Origin: Lachnospiraceae bacterium
Lineage (GTDB): Bacteria; Bacillota; Clostridia; Lachnospirales; Lachnospiraceae
DNA length: 64,000 nucleotides
NCBI GenBank assembly: GCA_017433725.1
Contig: JAFRGQ010000098.1
Coordinates: 229,991 to 293,990, forward strand
Direction: 5' to 3'
Part shown: positions 32,507 to 41,353 of the stretch, in pieces
Numbering within the stretch: the first letter of the stretch is position 1
How the letters are laid out: each line of letters opens with the position of its first letter
Notes under the pieces: generated by a model
Told to the model about the DNA's origin: nothing
Seen by the model: only the letters and a program-made list of their open reading frames with translations
Database searches by the model: none
Translations under genes and position numbers: made by a program

Positions 32507-34189
32507 TTACTCGACCGACAGAATGACATAATAAATTGGCTGCCCGCCGTCGTTCACCTCCACATCGACATCCGGATAGGCTTCCTGTATCCGTTCGCAG
32601 AGAGCCTCTGCGTCTTCCTCCGAATAATCGCTGCCGTTATAAATGCTGATTAATTCAGAATCCTCATCTGTGATTTTTTCCAGCATTTTCATAACTACAT
32701 CAGAGACATCGGATCCTACTGCAAGTATACCGTTATCACCGATTCCCATGATATCGCCGGACTTTATCTCTACCCCGTCGATCTTTGTATCTCTGACAGC
32801 GTAGGTCACTTCACCGGTTTTTACGGATTCAATCTCTTCGGTCATGTCAGCTGCATTATCCTCCGGTGATTTATCCGGAACATAGCTTACAACTGCGGTT
32901 ATTCCCTGTGGAATGGTCTTAGTAGGAATAACGAAAACATTGCAGTCGGTCGTAAGTTCCTGTGCCTGATTGGCAGCAAGGATAACATTTTTATTATTCG
33001 GGAGAATGAAGACGTTCTCCGCATGAGCCTCAGCAATGGCATTCAACATATCATCTGTGCTCGGATTCATGGTCTGACCACCCTGGATCAGCACATCGAC
33101 GCCCAGCTGTTTGAAGAGCTCAGAGAGACCGTCACCGATTGTGACCGATATAAAAGCTGTCTGTTTTCTGGGTTCTTCCCTCTTTGACGTCTGTAACTTC
33201 TCTTTTTCCCTGCGCTCCTTATCACGTGCAGCCTGTACTTCATCTGATCGAAACAGCCTTTCCTGATGCTCCTCACGCATGTTGTCTACCTTCATACGGG
33301 TGAGCTGTCCGTATTCGAGACCCTTTTCAAAAGCTTTTCCGGGATGATTCGTGTGCACGTGGACCTTGACGATATCATCGCCCGCAACAAATACAAGACT
33401 GTCACCGAGCGAAGCGAGATATGATTTCATATCATCCTCGTCTTCCTCCGTGAACTCTTTGTCAAGCTTCACAATGAATTCGGTACAGTATCCGAATGTG
33501 ATTTCATCCGTACTGATTGGCTTAGCGGTGTTCTTAATATTGACTTCAGGAGCTTCAAAGTCAAGTTCTATTTCAAGACCGTTGAACGCATCAACTGCTC
33601 CGTGCAGTACCGTCATAAGCCCCTGACCGCCGGAATCAACAACGCCGGCTTCCTTGAGTACCGGAAGCATCTCAGGCGTTCTCGCAAGCGTCTCATCGCC
33701 TTCTCTGATGATGCTTTCTAAGAATACTTCAAGATTCTCCTTGTCCTCGATTTGGGCAGCCTTGTCCGCCATAGCGCGGGCAACCGTGAGAATCGTGCCT
33801 TCTTTCGGCTTCATGACAGCCTTGTACGCAGTCTCGACAGCTTTTTGGAAGGAAAGCGCAATTGTTTCGCCGTCAATTTCGTTGTGATCGCGAATAACTT
33901 TCGTAAAACCTCTGAGAAGCTGAGAAAGAATGACGCCTGAATTTCCTCTGGCTCCGCGTAGCGAGCCTGCGGATATTGCCTTGGCAAGCTCATCGATCGT
34001 CGCGTCAGGAAGCTTGTTGACTTCCGTTGCCGCAGACATGATTGTGAGCGTCATATTTGTACCGGTATCGCCGTCCGGAACCGGAAAGACATTCAGCTCA
34101 TTGATCCAGTTCTTCTTGATTTCGAGGTTTTTTGCACCGGAAAGAAACATTTTCCGGAGCATAATCGCATCAATAGTATGTGTACTCAC
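32507..34189 (-). CDS. DAK2-domain protein, FakA/YloV-like fatty-acid kinase subunit
   Basis: A 560-residue protein with an N-terminal DhaL (DAK2) ATP-binding domain (about 10-200; NVFPVPDGDTGTNMTLT, RGARGNSGVILSQLLRG), a middle domain with a zinc-type EFIV/HVHTNHPG segment (about 240-300), and a C-terminal domain with GQTMNPSTDDML and ILPNNKNV (about 370-400). This is the FakA architecture: with a FakB (DegV-family) partner it phosphorylates exogenous fatty acids. No FakB gene is in the window. The start is GTG with GGAG close upstream. Follows the Asp23-like gene, the classical yloU-yloV pair. Confidence 0.9.
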   Translation of the reverse strand: MSTHTIDAIMLRKMFLSGAKNLEIKKNWINELNVFPVPDGDTGTNMTLTIMSAATEVNKLPDATIDELAKAISAGSLRGARGNSGVILSQLLRGFTKVIRDHNEIDGETIALSFQKAVETAYKAVMKPKEGTILTVARAMADKAAQIEDKENLEVFLESIIREGDETLARTPEMLPVLKEAGVVDSGGQGLMTVLHGAVDAFNGLEIELDFEAPEVNIKNTAKPISTDEITFGYCTEFIVKLDKEFTEEDEDDMKSYLASLGDSLVFVAGDDIVKVHVHTNHPGKAFEKGLEYGQLTRMKVDNMREEHQERLFRSDEVQAARDKERREKEKLQTSKREEPRKQTAFISVTIGDGLSELFKQLGVDVLIQGGQTMNPSTDDMLNAIAEAHAENVFILPNNKNVILAANQAQELTTDCNVFVIPTKTIPQGITAVVSYVPDKSPEDNAADMTEEIESVKTGEVTYAVRDTKIDGVEIKSGDIMGIGDNGILAVGSDVSDVVMKMLEKITDEDSELISIYNGSDYSEEDAEALCERIQEAYPDVDVEVNDGGQPIYYVILSVE

Positions 34190-34205
34190 TTCTTCTCCTC
34201 CCGTA

Positions 34206-34562
34206 TCAGTCGATCACACGAATACCGTCAATCAGAATGTCGATATGTTCGACAGTCATGCCTGTAAACTGCTCAAGCCTGTAACGAACACTCTCTTCGA
34301 GATTGTCAGACATCGCCAAAAGATTGACACCGTAGGAAACTATGCAATGTAATACCAATGAAATTTTATTATCTTTTATTTTTACATTGATACCATATTT
34401 CAGACTATCCTTTTTCAGAAGGTGTACAAGGCCGTCCTTCATACTGATTGCCGCCATGCCTACTATGCCGAAGCAGCCGACAGCCACAGAACCCGCATAC
34501 GTTGCAATCACATCAGAACTGACGGTTACTGTTCCGTATTCGGTATTTATGCGTCCTTTCAT
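34206..34562 (-). CDS. Asp23/Gls24 family protein (YloU-like)
   Basis: A 118-residue Asp23/Gls24 (DUF322) protein. It starts MKGRINTEYGTVTVSSDVIA and has GCFGIVGMAA and the repeated hydrophobic pattern SLVLHCIVSYGVNLLAMSDN. Members are membrane-associated or envelope-stress related; the exact role of YloU is unknown. GGAGGTAAAG precedes the ATG. Upstream of the FakA-like gene, probably one transcript. Confidence 0.9.
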   Translation of the reverse strand: MKGRINTEYGTVTVSSDVIATYAGSVAVGCFGIVGMAAISMKDGLVHLLKKDSLKYGINVKIKDNKISLVLHCIVSYGVNLLAMSDNLEESVRYRLEQFTGMTVEHIDILIDGIRVID

Positions 34563-34685
34563 ATACTTTACCTCCGTTTTTATGTAAGAAATCGTTTAGA
34601 CGATATTCAAAGGTATTATATACGGTTTAGCTGAAAAAAGAAAGTAGATATTTACTCTTCATCGCAGAATACTCGTGACAGGAAG

Positions 34686-37082
34686 TCAGCTAAGAATTCT
34701 GCGGGTCATGACATTCACATCATCGGAAGTGAGTTTCCCGTCGACGTTGATATCTCCCATATAGAATTCCGAGCGCAGCGCACTGTCGGGATCCGAGAGA
34801 TATTTGGATAGAAGCTGCATATCGTGAACGGAGAGCTTACCGTCAAAATTGATGTCGCCCTGCACGTATTTCACGCCGATCTGACTGTTATCCGATGTTA
34901 CGAAAGAATTCGAAATAAATGAATGAAGTCCGCCGACGGGCCTGGATTGCACAAGCCATACATCTTTACTTCCGTTCCAGAGTGCAGCGTTCCGCCAGGT
35001 ATTTACGTTGCTGCAGTTATCGAACATAATTCCGCAGCTGTCATTGCTCATAAACAGGTTTCCGTTAAACTCAAGCATGTTGCTTCTAAAACAGTAACAA
35101 CCGAACTTCTTTGTCCATTTTACCTCATTACTGTACACACTGACTGCGGGTGTTTCTTTCAGATAGACGCCCACGTCCCCGCCATGAATTATATTCTTGG
35201 AAACAATGCTTCCTTTTGATGCGTAATTAAACTGCACACCGTATGTTTCAAAGTTACCGTTAGGATGCGGCTGGAGATAGACCCTGTTTTTCCACATATT
35301 GATCTTGCAGCCCCGGCCTACAAGAATGCTGGCATAATTTCTGTTTTCTCCTGCTTTGCCTGCAGCGTTCTCAATCAGATTAAGATTTATTTTAACTTCA
35401 CTGAATGCGGTATCGGTTTTGTAGGAAGCTCCGTCGGTAATATGCATGCATGCAGCCTGAATATTTCGAAATATATTATTCTCTATGAGAACTTTGCATT
35501 CTCCGACAAGATATATTGTATCCTGTACGGGATATCCGGAAAGTTTCCCACATTCGACCGTGTTATTCTGGATGTAACTGCACTCTTTGTTCCTGCCTGC
35601 GCAGTCTTTTCCGTACAAGAAACCGGTAACGTTGTACGATTTATTATCGATTACAGTCAAATCCTTAAAATTCATTGCATGTATGCACTGATAATAAACC
35701 GTATGAAATGTATTTCCGCGAATCATTACGTTGTACGTCGGATTGTTCTTTGAAAAGTTGTGTGTTCCGAGACCGCTTACTACATTGCGGAAAGTACAGC
35801 CCGTGATAGTCAGATTCATGCATGGAAGTATCTCGAGTGGGTAGGCAGTACTCCAGTTATCAAAGTTTATCTCATCGATATGGAGAGCTTCCCTCGTCCA
35901 GTAATCGTAGGATGAAGGCGGAACATACTTACCGCCGTAATATCCGGGTTCGCTACCGGTATAACGGTAATGATTCTGAAAAGTGACATTCGAAACCGTA
36001 AGATTTCTCACACCGTCTATATTCACGGTATGCACAGAGCAGTCGTCTCCTATCGTCATGTCTGCAATCGTGATATCCGAGCAATGACGAAACGTAATGA
36101 TATCTCTGCTGTACACAGGACCGCCACAGTCACCGCTGCCGATTCCTCCGTTCCATCTGCCCCCGGTAACTTTGGTATTAACGACCTGTGTATAGCCGGT
36201 ATGCCTGCAGCCGTTATAGCATAAGGCATTATTTCTGTCCCTGTGGACGCCGGCCAGCATTTCTTTTGTCTGATTCGTTCGGGTAATTGTGGCCCTTGAA
36301 TCCAGATGAAGCCACGTATTGGAATAAATATGAAGAACATTATTGATATAGTATGTCCCGGCAGGAACATATACTTCGATGGTCCGTCCGAAGTTAGAGG
36401 CGGAAAGCGCTGCCGCATATAGTGCGTTATTCAGTGCGTGTGTGTCGTCTGATCTGTCGGAGCCGTTTGCACCGAATTCCGGCCAGGTCACATTTATATA
36501 AGTATAATTACCATTCACGCCAACTACTTCTTCAATAGTCGACTCGTCTTCATCTGAGGAAAAATCGGATATGGAATCGGAATCAGAATCAATGTCTGCC
36601 TCATCAGTGATATATAGCGGAGAATCGATATCATCTGAAACATCCCGATCGGAATCGTTTAGATCAGAGTACAGAGTATCCTCAACAGAGTTTATGCTAT
36701 CCGTGGGACTATCTGTGTCCTCTTCTGATTCGGACACATCTTGAAGAGATGCATCCTGTGCAACGATGAGTTCAGCATCGGTTGAAGAACTGTTTTCCTG
36801 TTCTGTGCTTGAAGAGCCCGAAGCAAAAGATACGTTATCTGACGCGATCTCATCCGGAGCGGAGTTTATGCCTTCTGCTTTTGAATCGCTTCCTTCGGCG
36901 AAAGCTGTATCTGTCGCCGGGTTCATATGGTTTCTGTCTGAAATATTGGCGTCATAAATCTGCCCGCCTTCAAGGTGCGGACTATATGCAACGGCTTCTG
37001 TGGTTGAAAGCGGTATAATACATGTCAGAGTGATCACAAGGCATAATGCTGCAGAAAAAGCGGTTCGGCGTACGTTCATCAT
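34686..37082 (-). CDS. Secreted beta-helix protein with C-terminal dockerin
   Basis: A protein of about 798 residues. It has a signal peptide (basic NVRR, hydrophobic run, cleavage near TEAVA), then an extremely Ser/Asp/Glu-rich linker of about 130 residues, a pectate-lyase-type right-handed parallel beta-helix (about 190-720; repeated N-rich turns such as NNTVECGKL, IENNIFRNI), and a type I dockerin: two calcium-binding repeats GDINFDGKLSVHDMQLLSKY and GDINVDGKLTSDDVNVMTRR. Dockerins attach proteins to cohesins on cellulosomes or cell surfaces; the helix could be a polysaccharide lyase, but the catalytic site is not identifiable. The start is one of two adjacent ATGs (37082); a longer frame from 37217 would put 45 poor residues before the signal peptide. 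Confidence 0.82.
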   Translation of the reverse strand: MMNVRRTAFSAALCLVITLTCIIPLSTTEAVAYSPHLEGGQIYDANISDRNHMNPATDTAFAEGSDSKAEGINSAPDEIASDNVSFASGSSSTEQENSSSTDAELIVAQDASLQDVSESEEDTDSPTDSINSVEDTLYSDLNDSDRDVSDDIDSPLYITDEADIDSDSDSISDFSSDEDESTIEEVVGVNGNYTYINVTWPEFGANGSDRSDDTHALNNALYAAALSASNFGRTIEVYVPAGTYYINNVLHIYSNTWLHLDSRATITRTNQTKEMLAGVHRDRNNALCYNGCRHTGYTQVVNTKVTGGRWNGGIGSGDCGGPVYSRDIITFRHCSDITIADMTIGDDCSVHTVNIDGVRNLTVSNVTFQNHYRYTGSEPGYYGGKYVPPSSYDYWTREALHIDEINFDNWSTAYPLEILPCMNLTITGCTFRNVVSGLGTHNFSKNNPTYNVMIRGNTFHTVYYQCIHAMNFKDLTVIDNKSYNVTGFLYGKDCAGRNKECSYIQNNTVECGKLSGYPVQDTIYLVGECKVLIENNIFRNIQAACMHITDGASYKTDTAFSEVKINLNLIENAAGKAGENRNYASILVGRGCKINMWKNRVYLQPHPNGNFETYGVQFNYASKGSIVSKNIIHGGDVGVYLKETPAVSVYSNEVKWTKKFGCYCFRSNMLEFNGNLFMSNDSCGIMFDNCSNVNTWRNAALWNGSKDVWLVQSRPVGGLHSFISNSFVTSDNSQIGVKYVQGDINFDGKLSVHDMQLLSKYLSDPDSALRSEFYMGDINVDGKLTSDDVNVMTRRILS

Positions 37083-37281
37083 AATTCTCTTTATTGTCTT
37101 AAATGCTACATCTTGGGAGTGCATTACTATTAAACCACAATTCTTAATAATATGGTAATATTTGTTAATGAATAATATCAATTTGCACACTTTTGAGCAA
37201 ACGGGTACTGAGTTCATTTCAGGGAGAAAACTACCTTTTCACTTCATCCTCTGAACAAAACAAAAAAATATATCAAAACAC

Positions 37282-37310
37282 TTGCATCATTCAAATCTAT
37301 CTGATAGAAT
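37282..37310 (+). promoter_or_regulatory. rpmB promoter
   Basis: TTGCAT (37282-37287), a 17-base spacer and TAGAAT (37305-37310), 53 bases upstream of the rpmB start. A small hairpin (AGGCC/GGCCT) lies in the leader around 37325-37338. Confidence 0.6.
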
Positions 37311-37363
37311 AGTTGACGTTGCAGGCCATGTAGGCCTTATTATATTGTAAGGAGGTGTTATCG

Positions 37364-37549
37364 ATGGCTGTATGCTCTGTATGCGGAAAGGGAGCTCACT
37401 TCGGAAATAACGTGAGCCATTCTCATAGAAGAACGAACAAGATGTGGAAATCCAACATTAAGCGAGTCAGGATCATGGAGAACGGTGCTGCAAAACATGC
37501 TTATGTTTGCACGCATTGCCTGAGATCCGGCAAGGTCGAAAGAGCTTGA
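37364..37549 (+). CDS. rpmB: 50S ribosomal protein L28
   Basis: A 61-residue bL28. It has the zinc-binding type with two cysteine pairs: CSVC (residues 4-7) and CTHC near 50. Core sequence GKGAHFGNNVSHSHRRTNK is typical. AAGGAGGTG precedes the ATG at 37364; an earlier in-frame start overlaps this site. It is transcribed alone, divergent from the dockerin gene, and ends at a strong terminator. Confidence 0.97.
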   Translation: MAVCSVCGKGAHFGNNVSHSHRRTNKMWKSNIKRVRIMENGAAKHAYVCTHCLRSGKVERA

Positions 37550-37588
37550 TTTTAGTGAAACCTTGTTATTAGTCATTAAGTACAATTA

Positions 37589-37617
37589 ACTCCCGTCCAT
37601 TCGGACGGGAGTTTTTC
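37589..37617 (+). terminator. rpmB terminator
   Basis: A 10-bp perfect stem (37589-37598 with 37603-37612, ATTC loop) followed by TTTTC. Confidence 0.95.
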
Positions 37618-37642
37618 TTGACCTTCTTTATTTGATTTTCTG

Positions 37643-38035
37643 TTATTCGATCTCGACGGCATCGACATCTATCTCATCGGCCGCACCCTCTGCCTTGTCA
37701 TTTCCGGTAAACCTGTTTACAAAGTCGGGAACCATGTCGAGAATCTTGGTAAGACCGTCTGTACTCTTGACATTGACCAGCTTTGTCGTCCCGTTGTTGA
37801 TTACGAGCATGGCGCTCGGGTTGACCTTACCGCCCATACCGCCGCCTGCGTTATTGCTGTTTTTAGAAGAACCGGACGCAGCGCCTGCACCGACAGCGAA
37901 GGATACATCTACAAGCGGAAGAATAATCGTGTCACCAAGGTAAATGGGATCACCGACCACCGTCTTGCTCGAGACGAATTGATTCATCCCCTGAAACAGT
38001 GATTCTACCGTTGATTGAAATTCATTATCTGCCAT
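37643..38035 (-). CDS. ytfJ: GerW-family sporulation protein (YtfJ)
   Basis: A 130-residue protein of the GerW/YtfJ family, needed for normal germination of spores in Bacillus. The family core is seen: SKTVVGDPIYLGDTIILPL (about 22-40), DVSFAVGAGA and GGGMGGKVNPSAMLVI (about 67-82). Its start codon overlaps the stop of the DUF2953 gene by one base (TAATG). Presence of this pair suggests an endospore-forming lineage. Confidence 0.92.
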   Translation of the reverse strand: MADNEFQSTVESLFQGMNQFVSSKTVVGDPIYLGDTIILPLVDVSFAVGAGAASGSSKNSNNAGGGMGGKVNPSAMLVINNGTTKLVNVKSTDGLTKILDMVPDFVNRFTGNDKAEGAADEIDVDAVEIE

Positions 38036-39273
38036 TATTCCGCTTCCTCCTTATTCTTAAATGATTTAACGTAGTTGATTACGTATTTTGTGTTTTTATT
38101 AAAATATGTAGTTAGTGCAATGAACGTAAGATAGAACAGATAAACTCTGCCTTCAATATCAGCTTTGCAGTTAAATATCAACTGTTCAAAGTCAGGCTCC
38201 AACCTGAAAGTCTTTCCATACAGGGGATAGAATACACACGCCGTTGCAAGGACGCGTCCCGTGAGATACGGATCATCCAGTCCGAACTCAAGATATCCGC
38301 TGAGTTTCCTCGGCAGGATATGCCCTATAAGCCGGCCGAACTGCTTTTTCAGCAATCCAAGAACTGCCTGTGTATGATCGTCCTGCAGAAAATAAAATAT
38401 ATCGCCGATCTTTTCAAGAATGCTTCCTACTCTATCCGTTGTATCTTCGACTTTTCCGAAAACTTCCGCTGTAACTGAAACGATTCTGCCCGGCAGCTTC
38501 CATATCGTCACTATGAGTTTGATGAAGCTCCCGAATAATTTAGATAGAATTTTCCAAAGCGTTATCAGAATTTTGACATAAACTTTACGGACTGCACGAT
38601 GAATCCTTGTCAGGATTCCGCCTTTCGGTTCTGCACGTTCGGAAACGGCTTCCTCTTGTTTTGCGGCTGTCTTTTCGGCATCCTTTTTCAGCCGTTCTTT
38701 TTCCTCTGCATCTTTACGGAGCCGCTCTTCTTCAGCCTCTTTTTCCCTGGCTTCCTTTTCAGCCCGCTCGGCTTCCAGACGGATTCGTTCTTCTTCCTTC
38801 CGTTTCTCTTCTTCCTGCCGCTTTCTGCGCTCCTCTTCTTCTTTTCTGCGCTTCTCCTCTTTCTTTCTGGCAAGTGCGTCCGCACGGAGCTGCTCATAGC
38901 GTTCAGGGTCTTCCGTCTTCATACGTTCGAGCTTAGCTCTCTTCTCCTGTCTCCGTTTTTCTTTTTCTTTTTCGGCTTTGCTCCTCTTTCGTTCCTGCAG
39001 CCAGGCTTTCACTTTGAAGAGAGATATGCCGAATATTCGTATATCCTTCGTTAGCCTTTTACCGGAAGACAGGCTGTACCCGATCTCGACGGTCAGCATG
39101 CGAAGCAGCCATGTTACGGTTGCCACCGCTTCGATCGTGCCGGGTTCTTTCACACCTGCGGCCTTGTAACGGAACGGTACGAAAAAAACAAGCAGTATCA
39201 GGATAATGATCAGGGCCAGGATTATCAGCAGTAGTTTTAATATTGTTTTTAGTATTGCGAAGAGTATCGCCAT
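38035..39273 (-). CDS. DUF2953 membrane protein (YtfI-like)
   Basis: A 412-residue protein. It begins with a hydrophobic segment (about 3-32), then residues about 95-215 are a highly charged Lys/Arg/Glu helix-forming linker (EEERRKRQEEEKRKEEER). A second amphipathic stretch follows, and the C-terminal about 110 residues (LEFGLDDPYLTGRVLATACVFYPLYG) match DUF2953. In spore-formers this gene is regularly paired with ytfJ; its role is unknown. Most of its middle is low complexity. Confidence 0.85.
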   Translation of the reverse strand: MAILFAILKTILKLLLIILALIIILILLVFFVPFRYKAAGVKEPGTIEAVATVTWLLRMLTVEIGYSLSSGKRLTKDIRIFGISLFKVKAWLQERKRSKAEKEKEKRRQEKRAKLERMKTEDPERYEQLRADALARKKEEKRRKEEEERRKRQEEEKRKEEERIRLEAERAEKEAREKEAEEERLRKDAEEKERLKKDAEKTAAKQEEAVSERAEPKGGILTRIHRAVRKVYVKILITLWKILSKLFGSFIKLIVTIWKLPGRIVSVTAEVFGKVEDTTDRVGSILEKIGDIFYFLQDDHTQAVLGLLKKQFGRLIGHILPRKLSGYLEFGLDDPYLTGRVLATACVFYPLYGKTFRLEPDFEQLIFNCKADIEGRVYLFYLTFIALTTYFNKNTKYVINYVKSFKNKEEAE

Positions 39274-39311
39274 GTTCTACTTCCGATCCCAGGCGTCGTT
39301 CTGTCTGCCAC

Positions 39312-39674
39312 TCAGTGAATCAGATCATCGACGCTGATTTTCTTTAAATTATCAACAGAAGGGTTTGAATCAATGAATGCGTTGAGATCCACATCGCCTG
39401 TTGCTTTTAAACATGCTTCAGTCAGACTGCATATCATACTGACTGCTTCCCGTCTGTTCACTGCCAGGCCGACGATCTCCGGAAGCCTTTGGCGAACAAC
39501 GGACTGCTTCAGATAGATGGCGTTCATGATTTCAAGCTGATCGCCTTCATTCGTCGATCTGGTAATAAGCCACGTCATATAGGGTGCTTTATCCGCATTG
39601 AGCATGCGGATCGTTTTTGCACTTCTCGACTCGATCCCTTCACCTAAAAAAATCTCACTAGCCCATTTTAACAT
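39312..39674 (-). CDS. Small conserved-looking protein of unknown function
   Basis: A 120-residue soluble protein with no membrane segment and no family I recognise; secondary structure looks mostly helical. AAGGAAAAAAAC precedes the ATG, which supports translation. It lies between the PBP gene and the DUF2953 gene in the same direction, so it may be co-transcribed with either. Confidence 0.65.
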   Translation of the reverse strand: MLKWASEIFLGEGIESRSAKTIRMLNADKAPYMTWLITRSTNEGDQLEIMNAIYLKQSVVRQRLPEIVGLAVNRREAVSMICSLTEACLKATGDVDLNAFIDSNPSVDNLKKISVDDLIH

Positions 39675-39727
39675 GTTTTTTTCCTTATAACTACTTTAAA
39701 TGATGTCTTTCGGCAGAATAATTGGAT

Positions 39728-41353
39728 TTATTCATAATAATATGCATCAAAAATCTGATGAGCCATTGGAACCGCTGTCTGACTGCCCGCGCCGCCGTTC
39801 TCAGCGAGAACAACGACCACGATATCGGGATCATCGACATTGGAATAACCGACGAACCAGGAGTGTGTCCCGATCTGACCGTCTGCCATATAGTACTCCG
39901 CGGAACCTGTCTTGCCGGCGACAGTGTACTCGAGGCCGGACAGCTCTGTTGCCGTGCCGGTTGCGACGACTTCCTTCATAAGCTCCTTCATGACCATAGC
40001 CTCACTGTCGGTCATGATCCTGCGATACTCCGTGGATCTGTTTTCACGCACGATCCTTCCGTCCGCAGATTCAATTCTGGAGATGAACTGAGGCTGCATA
40101 ACAACTCCTCCGTTCGCTATAGCAGATGTGATTAGTGCCATATGATACGGCGTTGCCACAGTATTCCCCTGACCGAAAGCTGTCTGCATCATAGCAGCCG
40201 ATCCGTCCTCTTCCTTGAGTGTAAATCGACTCATATTGTAATTTAAATCGCAGGGGAGCTTCTTTCCGAACAGCAGTGTCTCCGCTGTAGCCCTGAGCCT
40301 GTCCGCGCCGAGATCGAGACCGACCGATGAAAAAGCGCAGTTACAGCTGTTGGCAAATGCCTGCACAAAGTTCTCCTGCCCGTGTACGATACTGTTGAAA
40401 CAGTGGACAGTATGATCAGCGACTGTGAGCTGCCCTTCACAGTTAAAATCAAAACCTTCGAAAGAGCCGTACTGTTGGAAATACGATAACGCAGTTATGA
40501 TCTTGAAAGTCGACCCCGGGGGATAAAGGCCCTGCGTTGCACGATTCACGAGCTGACTGTTCCCCTCACCTGAGACTATGGAATCCCAGTCCTCAGCAAT
40601 CGTATTCGGGTCGAAATCCGGCTTGCTGACCATAGCAAGCACCGCACCGGTGTGCGGATCCATGACCATGATCGCACCCTGATAATCACCGAGAACATTA
40701 TAACATGTCCGCTGCAGTCCTGAGGAAAGAGTTGTAACGACCGAATCACCAGGGCTCTTTGCCCCGCTGAATTCATTTATGACCCTGTCTATCACATTAT
40801 AGTGCGATGCAAGAAGATCATAGTTGGCAATCGACTCTATACCGCTCTTTCCGTTCGAAGCATAACCAACAACATGAGCAAAGGCACGACCGTAGGGATA
40901 CTCGCGGACCTCATTTCCGTCATAAATATTTGTTTGAGCCAGCACATCGCGATCCGCACTCAGAATGCTGCCGCGCACAACAAACCTGGCCTGCGTATCC
41001 TGCCTCCTGTTATATGTGCTGTTCTGCACTTCATCCCTTCTGTAGATGTTAAAATACACAAGGTAAATAATCAAACTGATAAATATAAAAACAAATGCAT
41101 AAGAGATGAACACATAGGGAGCCGCGCGTCGGCTCTCTTCCTTCCTCCGCCTTTTTTCAGCCTTCTTTTCCGCTTTTTTTTCAGCTCTGGTCAGCTTTCC
41201 GGAGGGAACCGCTTCTCCCGATGTGAATGCTTCATAGCCCGGATCAGGACCTTGTTCCGTGTTTTTCTGCACAGGTCTGCCGCGCATAATGTCCTGAACA
41301 TCACGCCCGATTCTTTCCTCCGTTGTTTCATCTCCGAATCTTCTTCTTCTCAA
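39728..41353 (-). CDS. Class B penicillin-binding protein (PbpA-like transpeptidase)
   Basis: A 541-residue peptidoglycan transpeptidase with a basic cytoplasmic N-terminus (about 1-85, KKAEKKAEKRRRK), one membrane anchor (about 87-107), a pedestal domain and the transpeptidase domain. Active site: SxxK in PPGSTFKII (about 293), SxN in ANSCNCAF (about 340) and KTG in VAGKTGSAEY (about 480). Partner of the FtsW/RodA polymerase encoded directly upstream, as in many SEDS-bPBP pairs. The start is TTG at 41353 with AAGGAG upstream, overlapping the FtsW/RodA gene end by 26 bases. Confidence 0.93.
   Translation of the reverse strand: MRRRRFGDETTEERIGRDVQDIMRGRPVQKNTEQGPDPGYEAFTSGEAVPSGKLTRAEKKAEKKAEKRRRKEESRRAAPYVFISYAFVFIFISLIIYLVYFNIYRRDEVQNSTYNRRQDTQARFVVRGSILSADRDVLAQTNIYDGNEVREYPYGRAFAHVVGYASNGKSGIESIANYDLLASHYNVIDRVINEFSGAKSPGDSVVTTLSSGLQRTCYNVLGDYQGAIMVMDPHTGAVLAMVSKPDFDPNTIAEDWDSIVSGEGNSQLVNRATQGLYPPGSTFKIITALSYFQQYGSFEGFDFNCEGQLTVADHTVHCFNSIVHGQENFVQAFANSCNCAFSSVGLDLGADRLRATAETLLFGKKLPCDLNYNMSRFTLKEEDGSAAMMQTAFGQGNTVATPYHMALITSAIANGGVVMQPQFISRIESADGRIVRENRSTEYRRIMTDSEAMVMKELMKEVVATGTATELSGLEYTVAGKTGSAEYYMADGQIGTHSWFVGYSNVDDPDIVVVVLAENGGAGSQTAVPMAHQIFDAYYYE

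Noticed and set aside
34686-37217. A 135-base longer N-terminus for the dockerin protein
   Set aside because: The extra residues precede a clear signal peptide, have no ribosome site and cover the promoter region.
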